Below, piece after piece: positions 1-11,744 of a DNA stretch of 64,000 bases (its first letter is position 1; each line of letters starts with the position of its first letter). The position numbers and the translations under genes were made by a program. Location of the stretch: NCBI GenBank assembly GCA_003254905.1, contig QANU01054746.1, forward strand, positions 87,146-151,145, read 5' to 3'. The notes under the pieces are model-generated. The model had not been told where the DNA came from and searched no databases. It was given only the letters and a program-made list of their open reading frames with translations. The stretch is from Nissolia schottii (Eukaryota > Streptophyta > Magnoliopsida > Fabales > Fabaceae).

Positions 1-818
1 ACATGGATACAAGCAAACTACAATAGTAATCAAAATCCCAACAAAAAGAGGGTTAGGAACCCATCTTACAAGAGTATCTCGGAGGCAAGGTTTAGGCACT
101 TACCATGACACGTGCTCACGCTATCATGGCCATGGCTTCGCCTAGCTTCCTCGATCTCCGGCTCCTTCACAAGCCTCGTCTTTGTTCCTATCCTAAACTA
201 AACTAAACTAAGCTTAAAATACAAAGGAAATATGTAAAAGAAGTGAAGAATGGAGGGGGGAAAGGATGACCTCGGAATGGTCTCGGCCTCCTCTATTTAT
301 AGGCAAAATTTGGGGTCCGTCGCTCAGCGGTTTTGGTTCCTTCGCTGGGCGATAAACACCTAATCGCTGGGCGGCGGCGCTTTATCGCGGAGCGATCGTA
401 CTGTCACGCGTCTTCATTAAATGCTCGGCAGCTTTTTGCAGGGCGGCGCTGACGTGGTACTCAGCTATTGGCTGGCTCCAGCTGGCTCAATGATGGCGCC
501 GCGCAAGTGGCTTGCCGACTTAAGTTCGCTGAGCGATAACCTCATGTCCGCTGAGCGATATTGTTCAAAGCGCTGAGCGATGCACGTTATTCGCTGAGCG
601 ACGCTTTTGTCCAGAATCTTCTCTTTTAAGCTCTTTTCCAATTCTGCCCTTTTCTTCCCTTCTTCATGGGATTATTCTTCAATAAATTATGCTTGCATCC
701 TTTTATCAAAACGTATTTAAAACCTACAAAACATAGAGATTTAATTAGATAATTCTTTAAAATATGTGAGAATAAGTGCCATTTTGAACGATGAAAATTG
801 TGTATTTTGGGCACTTAT
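1..818 (-). mobile_element. LTR fragment, possibly Athila-like
   Basis: On the minus strand this block begins TGATAAGTGCCCAAAATAC at 818 and contains a TATA-like word (minus CTATAAATAG, about 292-301). It also holds many CGCTGAGCGA/CGCTCAGCGG words (about 310-400 and 527-605). The left end lies outside the window. The sequence right of 818 matches a different LTR (compare 41050-41150), so 818/819 looks like an insertion boundary. The first bases resemble those at 29008. The Athila assignment is inferred from the LTR start and is not proven. No coding potential seen. Confidence 0.45.
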
Positions 819-2389
819 CATGGTGAAGCCCAAGAAGCGGGCATGGAAACGGTTTGCAGGAAAAGCGAAATAACAAAGGGGTAACCCCAAGTCACGACCA
901 AGGCGCTGAGCAGCCTCCAGTGACCGATGAGCGGCTTAGGGTTAAACTTAGAAAATGCTTTGGAAAATTATTTTGTGACTTGGGAAGCTTCAAGGACAGC
1001 TGAGCGGCCTCTAGGGGGCGTTGAGCAGCCTAAACATTAGCCCATGCAACCCTGGTCTTGGATGGCCAAGTAACCTAAGAGGGCCTGAGGGGCCTGAGCA
1101 GCCAAGATTGACCGTTGAGCGGCCTGGGAAGCCTTAGGTCCCTAAGCTAACCCTGGCCAAGGGCTAAGTAATCGAAGCAGTCTCGTGGGCCCACATGTTC
1201 CAACAAACACTTATCTATATGGTTTATGTGTAAGATTGATGATGATTACATGCATCATGAGGAACAGGTTGTCAATAGGGTGATAGGGCAACCTTAGATA
1301 ACTAGACAAATTATCACCTAACTATGAAAATATCACAATTGAACATAAGGAATAAATGTAGAGAGATGGTGTCAGAGAAACCGAGTTAGACCTTCCAATA
1401 CAGAGGTGTCACCGGATAGGAAAAGAGACATCATATTAGAAAATCGAGTCAGACCTCCCGACATAGAGGTGTCACCAGATAGAAAGACAATGCGGTATGT
1501 GTATGGTCCGCTTCCGGCTATGCCATGAGAGCGGCCCCTCGCTACCTGGTAAATGGGTGGAGTCTTGTTTCCTTGAGGAACAGACAAAAAAGGCAGGTCG
1601 TACACCACCATGGGGATGATGATCGATCCTGCTGTGTACGAGGAGCCCACACGAGGTGGGGACCAGCAGAATGTGTAAGATTACACGACCCCGTCAAGAG
1701 TGCTGACAGGGGGAGTGTAAGGTTAGGAGAGCCTAACAAAGAGTGTGAAAGAGCCTTGTATGCATGACATATGTGATAAATGATTGCATGTGTACGTGGT
1801 AAGTGTACGAGTGTCTATGGTTAAGTTACGTGAGTATATGACGGTCAGGAATAGAAAGCACAATTACCTAGAAGTAAGTAAAGCAAGATTAGATCCCCCG
1901 ATCACCTAGTAAACTAGATAAAGCTGCTCAGGACCTAGACAAATATAATAATTAGTAGGAGTTTAGTATGCATGAACACCTAGAGATCTCCTGAATGGCC
2001 TAGATCATAACTGAGTAGTGAAACGATAGGTAGAACTAAGGATGCCTACTGAGGATGAAGAATTCTCACCCCCACTCCATTATGGTTCCAGGCGTACAAA
2101 GTGAGTGGATCGACGAAGCTGATACGTGGTAGACGACGGCTGGTCGCAGCAGGGCATAGCCAGGCATCAGTAGGATTTCGACCTACGTATTAAGGCGATT
2201 ATTGTTTTGTCTTGTGAAATAGTTAGATGGTCTAGTTGGACCATTAACGAATATGTGCACTAAATGTAATATATATTATTAATCCACTGTATGGTTGTCT
2301 TTTGGGACCATGTACTTGCATCTGTAAACATAAATATATGTATATCTTTTACACCGTGTATCGATGATCGCTTAAGTCTGGTTGGACTT
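819..2389 (+). mobile_element. Ty3/gypsy LTR, left part (continues at 6092)
   Basis: Homologous to the LTR-like sequence near 41060-41500. Shared landmarks are a 'gaagcccaagaag..catggaaacgg' stretch, a cluster of CTGAGCGGCC words (about 905-1125), then 'ttccaacaaacact' and 'catgcatcatgagga'. The later part ('cctagtaaactagataaagctgctcagga', about 1905-1935; a 'ttctcacccccactcc' block) recurs in the LTRs at 5470, 25060 and 29780. The LTR is interrupted at 2390 by a solo LTR and resumes at 6092. The short ORFs in it have no recognisable product. Confidence 0.65.
905..1125. repeat. Array of CTGAGCGGCC words in an LTR
   Basis: At least seven imperfect copies of a GCTGAGCGGCC word (gctgagcagcc, gatgagcggct, gctgagcggcct, gttgagcagcc, cctgagcagcc, gttgagcggcc) are spaced irregularly, with unrelated sequence between them. 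The core CGCTGAGCG is a 9-bp palindrome with one central base. Confidence 0.7.
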
Positions 2390-3407
2390 TGTAACATCCG
2401 GCTTTTTCCCTTAGCCAAGATTTCATAAATTAAATAGGGGAACAAGCCCTCACTAAAAGTGTCTATAGAAATAATTCTGCTCGTTTTCTTAAAATTCTGC
2501 AGACACTAAAACGGATCCTTTTTGTCCTCCAAGTGCAACGGGTCTAAGGTATCTGTAAAATATATGGTTATGGAGGAAAGTTCACAAATACCTTAGATTA
2601 ACTCAAATCCTATACGAGAAACATTAGTGGATCAACTCAAGTTAGTGTCTTTGGATACCCGTACGCGGAACACCGGAACAGCTAACGACCAAACATGATC
2701 AAACATGATCCGCATTTGGTCCCAAAGGGAAGAAGCAATTCGGCTAGCCTTTGAAGGAATCACAGGGTATCCACATGCACAAAAGGACAAAATTAACAAG
2801 GCAAAGTCCTATAACCTTCCCTGGTGATTCATCCTGTAGAATTCCGCTTCCTCCTTAACGACAATCTCACTCGACAATTGTTTAGCAATTCTCGTTGTAG
2901 GTTAAACTATTAAAAATATAAACTCTTAGATTGAAATGTCTGTGGAAGAAATTCTACTCAGTTTCGAGAAATTCTGCAGACACCAGAATAGACCTTTTTT
3001 GTCGTCTAAGGACAACCGTGAGTATAAAGTACCCGTAAAAGGTACGGCTATAGATAAGAATTCATAACTACCCCAAGTGAGCCTAAGATATTACTTGCAA
3101 AAAATTAGAAGATCACAAAGATGTGATCAGAATATTTTTAGAACAGCCGAACGCGAAGTACCAGGACCGGAACCTATAAAACCTGATCTGCCGGGGCCCG
3201 TTAATTCTTAATTATTGGCCACAAAAGTGGACAAGACACAAGGGAAACCCACGGCCAAGAAGTGGCCCAAGTGGGGTCAAAGAAGTCAAATGGGTGGTGA
3301 GTCATTAGATGACTCATGAAAATGACATTTAACATAAAGACAAAATAAGGGCATTTAGGTAAATTGGTCCAAGGGCAAAATTGGAAAGTGAGATTCAGCC
3401 TCAAGGC

Positions 3408-3416
3408 TATAAATAC
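3408..3416 (+). promoter_or_regulatory. TATA box of solo LTR
   Basis: CTATAAATA followed by a C run. The same arrangement occurs in the LTRs at 23495 (plus) and 57334 (minus), so it is probably the LTR's pol II core promoter. Confidence 0.6.
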
Positions 3417-4639
3417 CCCCACAAAACCAAAAATTAGGAGAGAAATTGGAAAACCTTGCCAAAGCTCTGCCCGATTACACAATCGGCCGTTACTCTGTCA
3501 AACCAAAGGCTCAGACACTTCCTATATTTAACCCAGTCCGAATTCCTCAGAAATTCCTTAACCTAAACCTACAAAAAGCCTTAAAAACCCCTAGAGAAAT
3601 CTTGAAAAAGTTCAGCCCAAGAAGAACTAGGAAACATCATCGTTGGAGAAAAGGCCAAGGGAAGCAGCAGAAATAGTAATCGAATGCGAAAACGTGGGTA
3701 AACCGAATTATCCACTGTCTATATGTTTTTTATAGATGATATATGATGTTAGGATGCCTTTTATGTGATTTTTATTTATATATGTGTTGTTGGAATTTGT
3801 CTGGATTTGCTGGTGCTGTCTGTGATTCTGTCAGAAGTTAGGAAAACCTAAGTTGAAGTTAGGGCTATGGCACAATTTTGAAGGGAGCTGTATGCTGAGA
3901 TTTTTATCATGAAAAACTAATGTTATTTTTGGATTCTACACGAAAAATTGAGTGGGGATGTTAAGTTTTATGATTTTTGGAGTCCCCGATGAATTTCTCG
4001 GCAAATAGGCAGAAAACAGAATTTTTGTGAAAAAGGGCAAAATGGGAATTTCATGTCTTGGGACTGAAAAACTGGGTTTGTTTTTAGAAAATATGGATTT
4101 AGAACTATCAAAAACCTTAAGGACAAGTCTTGAGTCCATTGGGTTTTTGAGAACAAAAATTCCAAAGAAAACAGGGCGTTTATGGGGAGATAAAATGGTA
4201 ATTTTGGAAAAAGGGCCAAAACTAGAATTTCGTGCAGTGGGGTTCAAAATCTGAGTTTTTAGACATGAAAAATGATCTTAGGGCTACCAAAAACCTTGGG
4301 GTAGGGTCTTGGACCTCTCCGGTTTATGGTCGCTAATTTTTGACAGAAACCAGACATCTGTTTTACTAGTTGTTAGGTTTTCTTGTTTAATGCCTCCTTG
4401 ATGAACTATTATGATTATATGTGAATATGTGTTATACATGTCAGATGTGTTATGTGCTTTATGAATTGGTTGTTAGGAAAGTATGGATTTAGGATGGAAA
4501 TGATTTTAGGAACATGAAAGTATGTTTATTGTTGTTAAAAATGGATGATGAGTGATGGAAGAAATATTTTGAAGGTTGATTTTGAGCAAACTTGTAGAAC
4601 ATGGAAAATTGCAGGAATTAGGGGCTGAAATTCGTCAGG

Positions 4640-4710
4640 TAGCGCTGAGCGGCTAAGGTTCACACTGAGCGGCCAGTGCGCTGAGCGGCACGTTCTATGC
4701 GCTGAGCGGC
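4640..4710. repeat. Array of GCTGAGCGGC words
   Basis: Four copies in about 70 bp: gcgctgagcggct, cactgagcggcc, gcgctgagcggca, gcgctgagcggct. The linkers differ. Confidence 0.75.
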
Positions 4711-4840
4711 TTGACTGAAGTTCAGAATCTCGATTTCAAAACTTGTCATTTTCTGAACACAAACACTTTTCTTAAACATAGTTTTTCATACTGCTTGCAA
4801 TTATCCATGGATATACTAATTGAACTAAGTATGCTAAATT

Positions 4841-4976
4841 GAACTGTTGACCGGATATATGAACTATTGACGGAATATATGAACTGTCGACTGGATGTAT
4901 GAACTGTTGACTGAATTGTGAACTGTTGACTGGATATATGAACTGCAGACTTGATATATATGGACTTTTGACTGGA
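4841..4976. repeat. 20-bp tandem repeat
   Basis: About 6.5 head-to-tail units of GAACTGTTGACTGGATATAT, each 19-22 bp with a few substitutions, inside the solo LTR. The ORFs across it on the minus strand are translations of the repeat and not genes. Confidence 0.85.
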
Positions 4977-6091
4977 AAAGGAATAGGGCATGACGTCACT
5001 AAGTCCCTAAAAGGAAATAAAGGAGGAATGAGGTTAAAGGATTCTTTTCCTAGCTGTGCGGGGAGCCGGCACGAAAGGTAAGCTGAACCTGGGATTATCT
5101 CGTCCCTAGCATAAGGACGGGGTAGGATCCCCTTGCCATCCCTAGCATAAGGATGGACTCTCCTATCGTGAGCTACTCAGGTTAAGCGCTGCCTGGTCCT
5201 CACGATACTGAGACAAAAATGAAACTTGTGGCGGTAGGCCACCATTACAGGGGGGGGTTGATCTTGAGTATGTGCTCTAAGTGATATACAACTGTACATA
5301 AGGGGATGTGTGTGGAAGCTTATAATTAAAATGGGCACGGTTATAAGTGGACGCACACTGAAACTTATTATGTGATTATGTGAATTATGTGATTATATGT
5401 GACTTAGGAAGTAAGGTAGGGAACATATGACTTAGTTAATGAAGAATAGGTTCCCCAGTCACATAGATAATTTAGATAAAGCTGCTCAGGCTTAGCATGA
5501 ATATTAATAAATAGTAGGGATATAGTATAACTGTAACACCTAGAAAACCCTGAGCGGCCTGAAGCGTGAATGAGGATAAGCAATCCCTTAATCCCTAAGG
5601 TTTCCCACTGAGAGCGCTATGTTCTCACCCCACTCATCCATGACTTCAGGATTCGACGAGGGAAAAGGAGAGGAGCTACATGAGGAAGAACCCTCCCAAG
5701 GGAGGATGGCTGAAGACTAGACAATTAGCTAGTAGATTATATATGTGTACTTGTACTTCTATGTGATATTTGCACTTAATACTTATAATACTAATTATGT
5801 ATTTGCTTATGACTGTTTGAAGGACCTTTGTTTCTTATCTTGGCACGTATTAATTATATCTTTATTTATAGTTAAGCATGCTATGTTTCCGCTCTCAATG
5901 TATGCTCTAACGCGACAAGGCTCCTAATTTACTCTATGTAATGTACAAGAAAATTTTTAATTTGGTCCATATTTTGGGTAACAATATTTTTAAAGTATAA
6001 ACGGGACTAAGTATTATCCCTACCAAAGCAGATAACAACTTAGCCAGCAAGTTTGCGACTTATGCGTAGGCTAGCTAGCTAGGGTGTTACA

Positions 6092-6314
6092 GACTCTATT
6101 ACTTGCGTATCTATATCATTTCTTGAACATGCACGGCTCCTAGTTTACAAATTATTAATGATATGGGAAAAGTTTTCAAAAGGGTCCATATTTTCCAGTA
6201 AGAAATATTTTGCAAAGTTAAAAGTAGGGACTAGAAGTAACCCAAACATAACAGATAACAACCCTGTAAGCATTGCTTACTATCATAGAGTCGGCAGTTA
6301 GCAGGAGTGTTACA
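6092..6314 (+). mobile_element. Ty3/gypsy LTR, right end (continues from 2389)
   Basis: Matches the last 230 bp of the LTR at 30250-30479: 'gactctatt', 'gcacggctcctagtt', 'ggtccatattttc', 'agtaacccaa', 'agcagataacaacc'-like words. It ends in GGAGTGTTACA. It completes the LTR split at 2390. Confidence 0.7.
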
Positions 6315-8438
6315 TATATCCTTTCAAACAGTGGCTCAAAGACAATTGCTAGAAGAAACATGAACTAGTAAATAGAATTTATTCTCTGAATGTTAAATTT
6401 TTTTATTTTAGAAAATGAAGTTGGTAGTTTTTAATCTAACCAATTTTATGGTACAACATGTTAGGAAATTGAAACGGGGAAAGAATTGACTAGAAGGAAA
6501 ATGTATCATATTGCTCATAGGAAAAAAAGATGGATCATTTGTGAATGAGGATGCTCAAAGGAAGAGTGTAATTCTTAAATTAAATATGATTGATTTGTTT
6601 AATTATATTATCCTTAAATTCTTAACTTTTATAATTTATGTTTTGTATGATTGATTATATATTTTTCAATGTTAAGTAGGAAGATTTAGAAAAGGAGATT
6701 GCTGAGGGATCTTTTGAAAATGATGAATTTATTAAAGTCTTTGGGAAAGAGCATTCGGTTAGGATATGTTCGAGGTACGGGGTTTGATATTTACCCATCT
6801 CAAGTGTATGGGTCAACATCTTTCGGACTAAGAACTAGTGATGATCCATCAAAAGCTGAACTGATAGCTTCAAGTTACAAGTGCAACTACTACAAGAGCA
6901 ATTGATGTTTTTTATGCGCTAACAAGGAGTCAAATGCCACCTAATATTCTTACCAATCTAATAAATTTAAATTTCTATCTCAATTATAATCATCAGGGAT
7001 TCCCACGTGCTTGTGATGACAAGAAGCAGGAACTTTGTTCATGAATGTTGTAACAATCAACTTTGCTTCCCATCGCTGAATGTTGACAAAACTCTAGGTT
7101 TTATAATAAAGTAGAAGGCACTTACTTATTAGAACCCAAGCCAATTAGCATGTGAAAAACTCTGATTGCAATAATGCAAGACAGCTCATTAATTGTAGTT
7201 TGGCTTCTAGTAATTGTAGTTCGGGAAGTAAATTAACATAATAAATGAAGGCATTAGTAACAAGGTTTAGTTTTCTCACTCTGCAAAAAATGAAGGCATG
7301 CGAGTAATCATATTTATCATAATTTCTTTTGGATGTTGTACATTAATCACAATTCTTTGGAGCCATCTCTTCAAGGGTAGGTTTGTTTGTTGAACCACAA
7401 TCCACATTCTGAGGTAACTTGTTCCACCGATGCTACTTCATATCTTGAGTCGTTAAGTAATAAAGCCACCTCAATGCTATCAAAATTTGGGAGTGTTCAG
7501 CAGGACCCAGGTTGAATCCAATTTGTATTTGAATCTTGATATAAATTGTGAATAAGTATCCAATTTTGTTTAGGTTCTTGAGGATTTCTGATTGTTGATG
7601 TTAGAGTTTTACTATTGGATTTCTTTTCAATTTCAGACTGTTGACTTAGAGACTCACCAATATGAGCAAGACTCTCGTTCTTTGCTAGTCATGATCCCCA
7701 AAATCATAGATCATCATCTTCTCATCCATAGTTCTTGATGTTTGTTAGGCTCTTGAAGTTAGATTTAAGATTATTATTAGTAGTACTTATTTAGTTCCAT
7801 GTCCAATCTCGACTTAACCTAACTCATCTACATATGTTTGTTAGGATATCAAAGTTAGATTTCGATTTGTTATTAAGTTCTTGGATTGTGGTATTTTGTA
7901 TTGGTAATGACTTATAACGTATATTTTGCTTGGATATTACTCATAATTGTGATTTTGATAACATTAATTGACCTTGGGATAACTAGCTTTTTATGTTTTA
8001 TTATTTATACGATAAATCAAATTCAAAGAGATTAGTTAAGTTTATTGCTTTTATGATCGAGTTATCTTATAAGACTAAACAATGAACAAAATAGAGTCTC
8101 TTCATAGGAAGAGAAAGGAAGTTAAAGTAAAAGAAAAAAAATTCATGAGTTAAAAATTGAAGATTTTGAAATATCACAAATGAAAAATCAGATAAATATT
8201 TGAGAAGTTGGTAATATATAACTCCCAGATACAATTTTTTTAAAAAAAAAATTAAAACATAATGATAACTGCAAATATTAAAAATTTTAACGTTAAACAT
8301 AACGACAGTTTCCATCCGCTGCCAATATTTTTTTTAAAAAAGTAAAATTTAAATTGAACTCTTTCTTGATGCTCGGGATTGCCGCGGATAACCAAAAACC
8401 TATCTAAACTGCTACAAAATTGCTTTTTTGTTGTAGTG
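6315..8438 (+). mobile_element. CACTA (En/Spm) transposon remnant
   Basis: Contains two Transposase_24-like coding pieces (see the 6462-6790 entry). It ends at TTTTTTGTTGTAGTG (8424-8438), which reads CACTACAACAAAAAAG on the minus strand, a CACTA-type terminus. The left end is missing where LTR sequence abuts at 6314. The sequence between 6900 and 8400 is AT-rich without a readable ORF. Assigning the 8438 terminus to this same element is an inference. Confidence 0.45.
6462..6790 (+). pseudogene. Transposase_24-like (CACTA accessory protein) fragments
   Basis: The first piece (about 6462-6570) reads TRRKMYHIAH then, after a one-base frame change in an A7 run near 6525, KKDGSFVNEDAQ. This matches the 'THTKKDGSFV(N/D)E' signature of the plant Transposase_24 family encoded by En/Spm elements. 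The second piece (about 6679-6789) reads EFIKVFGKEHSVRICSRYGV and then a stop, which fits the family's 'VFGxEHxGRVRGxGxGV' motif. The gap between them (AT-rich, about 100 bp) is probably an intron. The 68-aa ORF at 6699-6905 is in a different frame and is not the product. Frame damage and loss of the N-terminal half mark it as dead. Confidence 0.55.
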
Positions 8439-9646
8439 CTTCCATGTGTTGGTTGAGACATTGTATCTAATTAACTTATTTTACATCATTAACCAAACAA
8501 GTTACAAAATTCTAATTTAACAAAAAATAGTCATTTTGTGTGAAGTTTAAGTGTTTCTTTTTATCTGTTTCTTATTAGTTTTCTTTTTCGTTTGTTAGTC
8601 GTTTTATCTATACTATTAATAAATAAAAAGGATATCCAAGAATAATTGTGACTTTGTATCCAACTTTTCTGCACTTTTACTCTTGAAAATAAATTATAAT
8701 TTACCTATTACAATATTTCCTATTAGCATATTTGCGAAATACACGTGCCCCACTAGTCATTATATAACCGTTTCCTTTTTTAATTAAAAACATTATAACT
8801 TTTATATACAATAATTGTTAAGAACAATCCATGATTTAATTTTGATAAACCGTATTTATAAAGAAATCAAAACCAATTAAAACCAATCATCAAAACATAT
8901 ACTATTTTATTATTAAAAATATTTAACTTTTATAAAAAAAAAATTCTAAAATATCAGCGAGATAAATATACTTTACAGTGATAGTATGTATTAAAATTTA
9001 TTTTAAATTTAACCATAAAAAATTAAATTATTTTTAATCTAACTTAACAAATCAAATTAATTTAAACCAAGATATCAAGAACTTGTAATTTCTACAGCAA
9101 ACGTATAAGTGGCTTTCGTGTTCTATAAATTTTCGAGATATATCTGCTAAGGATACGAATTAAAAAGAAAAAGAAAAGTAATGAACACGACTAATGTGGT
9201 GCAAACTAGCAATAACATGATAACATAGTTTACCAACACCGACCCAAGGCATCAATTTGAATTTACACATCAGCACTGATTAAGCCCAATCGGCATTTGC
9301 AAAACCATTTTCTGCGGAGAATTATTGTAAAAAGAATATGTGTGGAAGCGGGAAAACCACATCCTTTGCTTTGTTGAGGAGAAAAAGAGAAAAGAGAAGG
9401 GGTAAAAAAAGTAGGATAGATATAGTAAGATATTTTGATTATATGCTTTCAAATTGTGTTACTACTTTGGGTGACCAGCCAGGGGCAAGTTGGATATACT
9501 GAACCAAAGATATGGAAAATGCCTATCTATGAGGGGATATATGATTAGGTCAACCAATGCCATGTCTACTTCAATATTATAGCCCCCTTATAGATGGAAA
9601 TTTTAACCATGTCGTGCATTGGAAACTAGTTGAATTAAACATTTTA
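8439..9646. other. AT-rich intergenic DNA
   Basis: Very AT-rich with A/T homopolymers. No ORF with recognisable protein character, no RNA gene and no clear transposon ends seen. Confidence 0.5.
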
Positions 9647-9661
9647 GAAAAACTAAGGTGA

Positions 9662-9827
9662 CCAACGTGGGTTGGTCCAAGTGGTAAGCGGCTTGATATC
9701 GCTTAAGCAAGGTCTCGAGTTCGAGACCATGTGTACGCAGTTATCTCCGCTGGGAGACTCACCCACCATAGCCAGGTGCGCGACCCAGGTCGACCCGGAT
9801 TAGATACCAGGCAACCAACCTAAAAAG
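9662..9827 (+). mobile_element. tRNA-related SINE, copy 1
   Basis: Pol III promoter-like boxes: A-box-like TGGTCCAAGTGG (9673-9684) and B-box-like GAGTTCGAGACC (9717-9728), about 32 bp apart. The body 'tgtacgcagttatc..gctgggagactcaccca..gccaggtgcgcgaccc' and the tail 'aacctaaaaa' recur at 46922 and 51752. It is flanked by a 14-15 bp target duplication, GAAAAACTAAGGTGA (9647-9661) and GAAAACTAAGGTGA (9828-9841). That combination is diagnostic of a SINE and rules out a tRNA gene. Confidence 0.85.
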
Positions 9828-9841
9828 GAAAACTAAGGTGA

Positions 9842-11220
9842 GACCTTTTCATTGAGAAAACCGAATACCTTGACGATAACAATTGCAGGAAGTCTAAGGA
9901 CGCATGATACTTACATTGAAACAAAAATGTAATTGAGCAAAGAAAAACCTAGCAAGCATCGTAATAATGGGTATGCAACAAATATATATATTTCGACTAA
10001 TAACGATATCAATTGACTATTTTACCTATTATTTATTAATTATCTTTACTTTTTACCAACAATTAATGTTCACTTAATAAGTCCATAGACAGAATCATGA
10101 CTTTATTGAATTAGCAGAACTTATGAAGTCCCTCTCATGGGTTAAGAGTCAAGTTTTCAATCAAGTATGTATGCAAGAACAAAGGAATAGATGCAATGCG
10201 CAAATTATATATGTGTGTGTATATATACGTGTGTGTATATATATATATAAAATTAATTAATTAAAGAGAGTGAAAAAGACAGGCATTTTGGAAGGAGGAG
10301 CTACTATTAGAATCTCTTTCGACCATTCCACCATTCATGAATATTGAATTCCATTATCCTCACTAGCTAGTTAAAATGTTAATACTCCAAATCATCCCCC
10401 ACTATACAAAGCAAGGAAAATGAAGAAGATTTATATACAACAGGTGAATCATGTTGGCAAAAACTAAGATACACAACGGCATATTAATGAGCAGTCGCTG
10501 CCCTACTATATATACATTATTATAAATAGAGTAATTAATTTTACCGATCTCTATGCGGTTGAGTGAAATTATACTAGCTTTATCTCTATTTGTCCGGACA
10601 ACATTAACCTCCTTTAATAAAAACAAAGTTAGACGTTATTAAGGTGTTTTGTCTATTATATATGACCCTCAAATTTTCACACTAGATCATCTTCACAATC
10701 TTCCTCCGGCTCTTTCTTATGCGCAAGATCATAAGATCAGAGTTTGCGCAAGAGATACCAGAATGGATGTCGCATAGTAAAGGGTTAGAGGGGACTGTGA
10801 AGTGTGTTGTGTGTAAAAATATGATGAGAATAATGAACGAAATACCTAAATATCAAATGACGTCTTTCTCATTGTTAAGATAGGTTAGTGTTGTTGGACA
10901 AATAGAGGAGATGCCCATATAATTTTACTACATCGCAAAAGAGACCAATGCAATTTACCCTTATAAATATTTCTAAATCCAAGCAAAAGCTTCTTGGGGT
11001 TTGGTTAAAGTAGGCACTTAACCCTAGTTAATGTGCATGTTCTCCAAATTATCAAGCATAAATAATTAAATATGAGTGTGAAAACAACATTCAATTTATA
11101 TGTAGAGAGGGGGGGGGGGAAGAGGGGGAGAGGGAACGAGAGAGAACTATAACCATTTGATGGCTAAAAGGAGCTTAGATTTGTTACACAGAAAAATGTC
11201 ACTATTTTATATATGGTATA
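9842..11220. other. Intergenic DNA with short microsatellites
   Basis: AT-rich. Includes a mixed TG/TA microsatellite (about 10207-10250) and a short poly-G tract (11109-11118). No gene recognised. Confidence 0.5.
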
Positions 11221-11600
11221 GTTGCTCTACAAGAAATTTGGTCTTAGACCACATTTTTACTAATTATACTTAAAAGTGTGTCTTTTGGCATAAAAAGGAA
11301 CATTATAATTAACTGAAAGCTACACTTATAGCTTAAGGCCATTATCAATTAGACAACCCCTCGATAAAATGTAACCTTATAATTAGCTGTATAATACGTT
11401 ATAAGATATGTTACACTGTTAACAAGTATTAATTTTTTTAACAAAACCTATACCTTTAAAGCTAATGCATTATTTTTGTAGGGCGACCTTAGGTATTATG
11501 AGTGTAGTCAATAAAATTGTTTCTGTTTATATTTAAGGACACACTTTTAAGTGTAACTAATAACAAAGTGTAGCGTGAGATCAAAATTTTGCTATGAAGT
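11221..11600. mobile_element. CACTA-like MITE (imperfect long inverted repeats)
   Basis: The left arm (about 11228-11284: 'ctacaagaaatttggtctta', then 'acttaaaagtgtgtc') and the right arm (about 11536-11596: 'gacacacttttaagtgt', then 'tgagatcaaaattttgctat') are imperfect inverted repeats of about 55 bp. CTACAAGAAATTT resembles CACTA termini. No coding capacity. The exact ends and target duplication could not be fixed by eye. Confidence 0.5.
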
Positions 11601-11697
11601 GTAGCCTGTATAGCCAAATTTGTTGCAGTTGAAGATGCAGATATTGACATATGCTACAGTACCAAATATACCATTTAGAAAATTTATGTAGCGAAGA

Positions 11698-11701
<4 letters not shown>

Positions 11702-11738
<37 letters not shown>
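11702..11738. repeat. (AT)n microsatellite
   Basis: Uninterrupted AT dinucleotide run of about 37 bp. The hydrophobic minus-strand ORF over it is a repeat artefact. Confidence 0.9.

Positions 11739-11744
<6 letters not shown>

Larger units (their letters stand above)
2390..6091 (+). mobile_element. Solo LTR, Ty3/gypsy (chromovirus type)
   Basis: Starts TGTAACATCCGGC and ends TAGCTAGGGTGTTACA, the ends typical of Tekay-like chromovirus LTRs. The flanking 5 bp are GACTT (2385-2389) and GACTC (6092-6096), a target duplication with one mismatch. The sequence on both sides joins into another LTR (compare 30250-30479). Inside are a TATA box (CTATAAATA, 3408-3416), a GCTGAGCGGC array (4640-4710), a 20-bp tandem repeat (4841-4976) and the usual 3' block near 5100-5700. 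No PBS, PPT or coding domain is present, so it is a solo LTR. At 3.7 kb it is long for this class. Confidence 0.75.

Noticed and set aside
905-1125. CRISPR-like repeat-spacer look of the CTGAGCGG array
   Set aside because: Words are about 10 bp with irregular spacing, inside a plant LTR; no cas genes and a eukaryotic context.
3446-3676. 76-aa basic ORF downstream of an LTR TATA box
   Set aside because: Lies in the LTR leader region; no conserved counterpart in the sister LTRs and no domain.
4746-4999. Two Ser/Tyr-rich minus-strand ORFs
   Set aside because: Translations of the 20-bp tandem repeat.
9662-9740. Possible tRNA gene (A and B boxes)
   Set aside because: Flanked by target duplications and followed by a SINE body; a proper cloverleaf is not formed and two more copies exist.
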